DNA of 40,191 bases from Deltaproteobacteria bacterium. GTDB lineage: Bacteria; Desulfobacterota; GWC2-55-46. Position 1 is the stretch's first letter. Every line of letters starts with the position of its first letter. The stretch covers positions 1 to 40,191 of the forward strand of contig JACRCM010000076.1 of assembly GCA_016219025.1 (NCBI GenBank), written 5' to 3'. Positions 36,988 through 40,191 of this stretch are shown in pieces. The notes beneath the pieces are model-generated. The model was given only the letters and a program-made list of their open reading frames with translations, had not been told where the DNA came from and ran no database searches. The translations under genes were made by a program, and so were the position numbers.

Positions 36988-37359
36988 ATGTCCGACGACA
37001 TCATAGACAGACTCAGGACCAAGGAAGACGAGTTCGAGGCGCTTGTAAACGAGGCCAGGGCCAAGGCCGCCGCCATAAAGGACGAGGCGCTCAGGAACGC
37101 GAAGGCGCTCAGGAACCAAAGGCTGCGCGAAATAGAAGACGCCGCCGCCACCCGGTTGAAGGCCGAGGCCGAGGAGGCCGACGGCGAGATAAACAGGATC
37201 GGGGAAGAGGCGCTGGCCAAGGCCGCGCTCATACGCGCCAGGGGCATCGAGAAGATGGGGCTTGCCGCGGACGAGGTCATTGCGCGGGTTACGGAGGGCA
37301 TCCGTGATAAGGGAGATGCGAAGGATTCAGATAATCGGGCCGAAAGGGCAGCTGGATGA
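36988..37359 (+). CDS. V-type ATPase peripheral stalk subunit (H/G-like coiled coil)
   Basis: Ala/Glu/Lys coiled coil MSDDIIDRLRTKEDEFEALVNEARAKAAAIKDEAL; directly before subunit I. Confidence 0.7.
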   Translation: MSDDIIDRLRTKEDEFEALVNEARAKAAAIKDEALRNAKALRNQRLREIEDAAATRLKAEAEEADGEINRIGEEALAKAALIRARGIEKMGLAADEVIARVTEGIRDKGDAKDSDNRAERAAG

Positions 37360-39193
37360 GTGCATAAAGACCCTTCACGCCACCTCCGTAGTCCACATCG
37401 AGGCCGCTCGTCCGGACGCATGGACGGACGCCGGGGCGGATGTCTTTTTAAAGAGGCTCCCGATAGAGAAGGACAAGCTCATCGAGAAGGAGTCCCTTGA
37501 GCGCGCCAAGGAGAGGCTCCGCAACCTGATATTCCTCCTCAATGCCCCGGAGCATTGGAAGGCCGAGCGCGTCACGGCGGCGGAGTTGAGAGGGCGCATC
37601 GATGCGCTAGCCTCGGTGGAGGAACGCGTCAAGGAGGCGCGCGCGTCCATGGAGGGCCTCCTCGAAGAACTCTCCGCCATAAACAAGTACGAAAAGCTGA
37701 TACTCGGCTTCGCCCCGGTAGTCTCCACGCTCGGAGGACTCAAGAACTTCGAGATCGCCGGACTCACTATAGAGCGCCAGCGCGCCGGGGTGCTGGAGCT
37801 TCTGGCCTCCGAGATAAACAAGATAACGGAAGGCGGCTTTGAGCTGCGCACCGTTGACATAGACGAGGCCGCCATCGGGGTCGTCATCGCCTACCCCAAG
37901 AGGTTCGACGCTAAGATACGCTGCCTCCTCTCAGGCAAGTCCATAAACGAGATAAGGCTGCCGGACGCCTACGCGGAGTTGACGCTCCTCAACGCGCTCA
38001 AACTCATGCGGGTCAGGAAGGCGGAACTTCCGGGGCTTATTGACGGCTGCGAGACCGCGCTTGAGGCCGCCTCGAACGAAGGGTATGGCGTGATAAAAGG
38101 CGCGCTCGCGGCCATAGACGACGCCATAGACGAGATAGGCGCCCTCGATTACGCCGGCCAGACGCGCTTTACCTTCGTCATAGAGGGCTGGGCGCCTGCA
38201 ACGGATATCGCCGTCCTGAAGGACGGGTTCAGGCGGACGTTCGGCGGGACGGTGCTCGTAAGGGACATCTCGATAGGGAAGGCCGATTTCAACCGCGTCC
38301 CGGTCTGCATAGACAACCCCGGATACATCAGGCCATTCGAGGTGTTCCTCGGGGCGCTGCCGCCGCCAAAATACGGCTCCGTCGATCCGACGCCCTACGT
38401 CGCGCTGTTTTTCCCGATATTCTTCGGCATCATGGTCGGCGACGCCGGATACGGCGCGGTGATACTGCTCATCGGCCTCTATCTGAGGCGGCGCTTCGCG
38501 CATAAGGAAAAACCCCGCGCCATAGCCTCGGTGCTGGCGATATCCAGCGTATCGGCGGCGTTTTTCGGCGTGCTCTTCGGCGAGTTCTTCGGGGACCTCG
38601 GCATGAGGCTCGGGGTCATGCGCCCGATACTCATCCATCGGGCCGAGGCGTTGAAGACCATGATGGCGATAACCCTCGGCATCGGCGCGGGCCATGTAAT
38701 GCTCGGCGTGATAATCGGCGCGGCCAACCACTTCAGGCATCACAAGATCGCCCACGCCTGCGCGAAGCTCTCGTATCTCTCGGCCATAGTATCGTTCCTC
38801 ACGGTGGTCTGCGGGATAATGAAGGTCCTGCCCAGAGGGACCATCGCGCCCGGCGCCGCCGCGTTCGTGGTCTCGATGATCGCGCTTACCGCGCTGGAGG
38901 GCGCGCTCGGGCCTATCGAGATGGTCAAGGCCGTGGGCAACATCCTCTCCTACGTCCGCATCATGGCCGTGGGCACGGCCTCGGTCGTCATGGCGAACGT
39001 CGCAAACAAGATCGGCGGCCTCTCGGATAGCATAATCATCGGCATCATCGTGGCCGGGGCCATCCACGCCCTCAACATCATACTTTCAATGGTAAGCCCG
39101 GTCATACAGTCCATGAGGCTCCAGTACGTGGAGTTCTTCAGCAAGTTCTTCGAGGCGGGCGGCGTCAAGTACGAGCCGTTCAAAAAGAGATGA
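37304..39193 (+). CDS. V-type ATP synthase subunit I
   Basis: EMRRIQIIGPKGQLDECIKTLHATSVVHIE...PTPYVALFFPIFFGIMVGDAGYGAVILL; GTG start at 37304. Confidence 0.93.
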   Translation: MIREMRRIQIIGPKGQLDECIKTLHATSVVHIEAARPDAWTDAGADVFLKRLPIEKDKLIEKESLERAKERLRNLIFLLNAPEHWKAERVTAAELRGRIDALASVEERVKEARASMEGLLEELSAINKYEKLILGFAPVVSTLGGLKNFEIAGLTIERQRAGVLELLASEINKITEGGFELRTVDIDEAAIGVVIAYPKRFDAKIRCLLSGKSINEIRLPDAYAELTLLNALKLMRVRKAELPGLIDGCETALEAASNEGYGVIKGALAAIDDAIDEIGALDYAGQTRFTFVIEGWAPATDIAVLKDGFRRTFGGTVLVRDISIGKADFNRVPVCIDNPGYIRPFEVFLGALPPPKYGSVDPTPYVALFFPIFFGIMVGDAGYGAVILLIGLYLRRRFAHKEKPRAIASVLAISSVSAAFFGVLFGEFFGDLGMRLGVMRPILIHRAEALKTMMAITLGIGAGHVMLGVIIGAANHFRHHKIAHACAKLSYLSAIVSFLTVVCGIMKVLPRGTIAPGAAAFVVSMIALTALEGALGPIEMVKAVGNILSYVRIMAVGTASVVMANVANKIGGLSDSIIIGIIVAGAIHALNIILSMVSPVIQSMRLQYVEFFSKFFEAGGVKYEPFKKR

Positions 39194-39232
39194 CACCGTC
39201 GTTTAACCGGCAACCGTTTAAAGGAGGCTTAA

Positions 39233-39442
39233 ATGGAAAAGGCAATCATAGCGCTCGCGGCGGCTATCGCCATAGCGATACCCGCCATCGCCACCGCGTG
39301 GGCGCAGAGCAAGATCGGCAGCGCCGGGGCCGGCGCGCTCGCGGAGAAGCCGGAACTCTCAGGCACCGTCATCATACTGGTGGCCATACCTGAGACGATA
39401 GTCCTCCTCGGACTCGTCGTGGCGTATCTGATAATAAGCTGA
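39233..39442 (+). CDS. V-type ATP synthase subunit K (proteolipid)
   Basis: Two-TM hairpin with AIPETIVLLGLVV carrying the ion-binding Glu; AAAGGAGG SD. Confidence 0.9.
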   Translation: MEKAIIALAAAIAIAIPAIATAWAQSKIGSAGAGALAEKPELSGTVIILVAIPETIVLLGLVVAYLIIS

Positions 39443-39452
39443 GGCCGCTCCA

Positions 39453-40055
39453 ATGAACAACAACCACGCCAATGACGTCCTGTTGAAGGCGCTTGAGGAA
39501 GACGCGCGCGCGGAGGCTATACGCCTCGTCAAGGCCGCCGAGGACGAAGCCGCCGCGGCAATGCGGCAGGCGGCGTCCGAGGCCGGCTCGCTTGAGGCCG
39601 CCCGCATGGAGGAGACAGGCAAGACCGGGGCGAGGGAGCGCGGGGCCCGGCGGGCAGCCGCGCATCTTCGCGCCAGGGCGCTCGCGCTTGAGGCCCGGCG
39701 CGAGATGGTGGAGGCGGTCTTAGCGGAGGCGCTCAAGCGCGCTGAGGCCCTTCCACGCCCGGAGTATGCGCGCATCCTCAACGCGCTTTTTAAGGAACTC
39801 CGCGACGAGTGGACGTCCGAAGACGCGCCGGTCGCGCGGCTTCACCCGGACGACATGGGCCTTGTCGCCGGAATGAAGATGGGAACGGGAGCGGATATCG
39901 AGCTTGTGCCCGACCCGGAGGTAAGGCTCGGCGTGGTCTTTCATTCGAAGGACGGCAGGGTAAGATATGAAAACACCATCCCGTCGAGGATCAGGAAGGC
40001 GCGGGAGGGTCTGATGCCGTTTATCGACAAGGCACTCTTTCCCGAAGGGACATAG
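39453..40055 (+). CDS. V-type ATP synthase subunit E
   Basis: N-terminal coiled coil then NALFKELRDEW...DIELVPDPEVRLGVVFHSKDGRVRYENTIPSRIRK. Confidence 0.85.
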   Translation: MNNNHANDVLLKALEEDARAEAIRLVKAAEDEAAAAMRQAASEAGSLEAARMEETGKTGARERGARRAAAHLRARALALEARREMVEAVLAEALKRAEALPRPEYARILNALFKELRDEWTSEDAPVARLHPDDMGLVAGMKMGTGADIELVPDPEVRLGVVFHSKDGRVRYENTIPSRIRKAREGLMPFIDKALFPEGT

Positions 40056-40191
40056 GCGAGGCGCGCGGATATAAAGAAGAGGACTTCGACTCGGCGGCCG
40101 TACTTTTCCGAAGGGATATAGGCGAGGCGCGCGGATATAAAGAAGAGGACTTCGACTCGGCGGCCGTACTTTTCCGAAGGACATAGGCGAG
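40042..40191. repeat. 66-bp tandem repeat, ~2.3 copies, truncated by window end
   Basis: ccgaaggg(a/g)ataggcgaggcgcgcggatataaagaagaggacttcgactcggcggccgtacttt at 40042, 40108, 40174 (third with 1-nt deletion). Confidence 0.93.

Noticed and set aside
37931-39067. 378-aa minus-strand ORF opposite V-ATPase subunit I
   Set aside because: Shadow ORF; His/Arg/Asp-rich composition typical of the antisense frame.
1-40191. tRNA/rRNA genes
   Set aside because: No convincing T-arm/anticodon-arm combination or rRNA-like sequence was seen; tRNAscan-SE/Infernal would be needed to exclude weak cases.

Overview
40.2 kb GC-rich bacterial window, about 90% coding, largely housekeeping. The phylum cannot be fixed from sequence alone; gene orders such as ftsH-folP-cdaA-cdaR-glmM-pdxJ-acpS-nnr-tsaE and V-ATPase H-I-K-E resemble Nitrospirota/Desulfobacterota-type genomes, which is an inference. 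In order: ACP/fabZ/CuA-like cupredoxin/acpS (left edge of a cut-off acyl cluster); traT-like lipoprotein (-) facing an XRE regulator across an operator-like region with a perfect consensus promoter; GT2 + methyltransferase; BamE-like protein; ubiD-ubiA-ubiC-like quinone genes (-); a monoheme cytochrome-porin resembling Cyc2; PEGA lipoprotein; glyS (-); era; der; yihY; ftsH; folP; an N-terminally truncated DNA methyltransferase inserted before cdaA; cdaAR-glmM; pdxJ; a second acpS broken by an in-frame amber codon; nnr; tsaE; hicAB; an unknown CDS; lpdA; lysC; three tandem MNT/HEPN-type cassettes; cimA; comEA-like; V-ATPase subunits; and a 66-bp tandem repeat running off the right edge. The most novel signal is a dispersed non-coding repeat family with core GATTTACAAAGTAG(C)YCTATCTGTAAATC at five or more intergenic loci. 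One copy is a 117-bp MITE-like element with 15-bp TIRs and a 5-bp flanking duplication. Two copies are 58/60 identical in opposite orientation with a flipped flanking module. One complex copy upstream of ftsH is bracketed by 12-bp direct repeats that include the ftsH Shine-Dalgarno. All family assignments are from motif recognition only; no searches were run.
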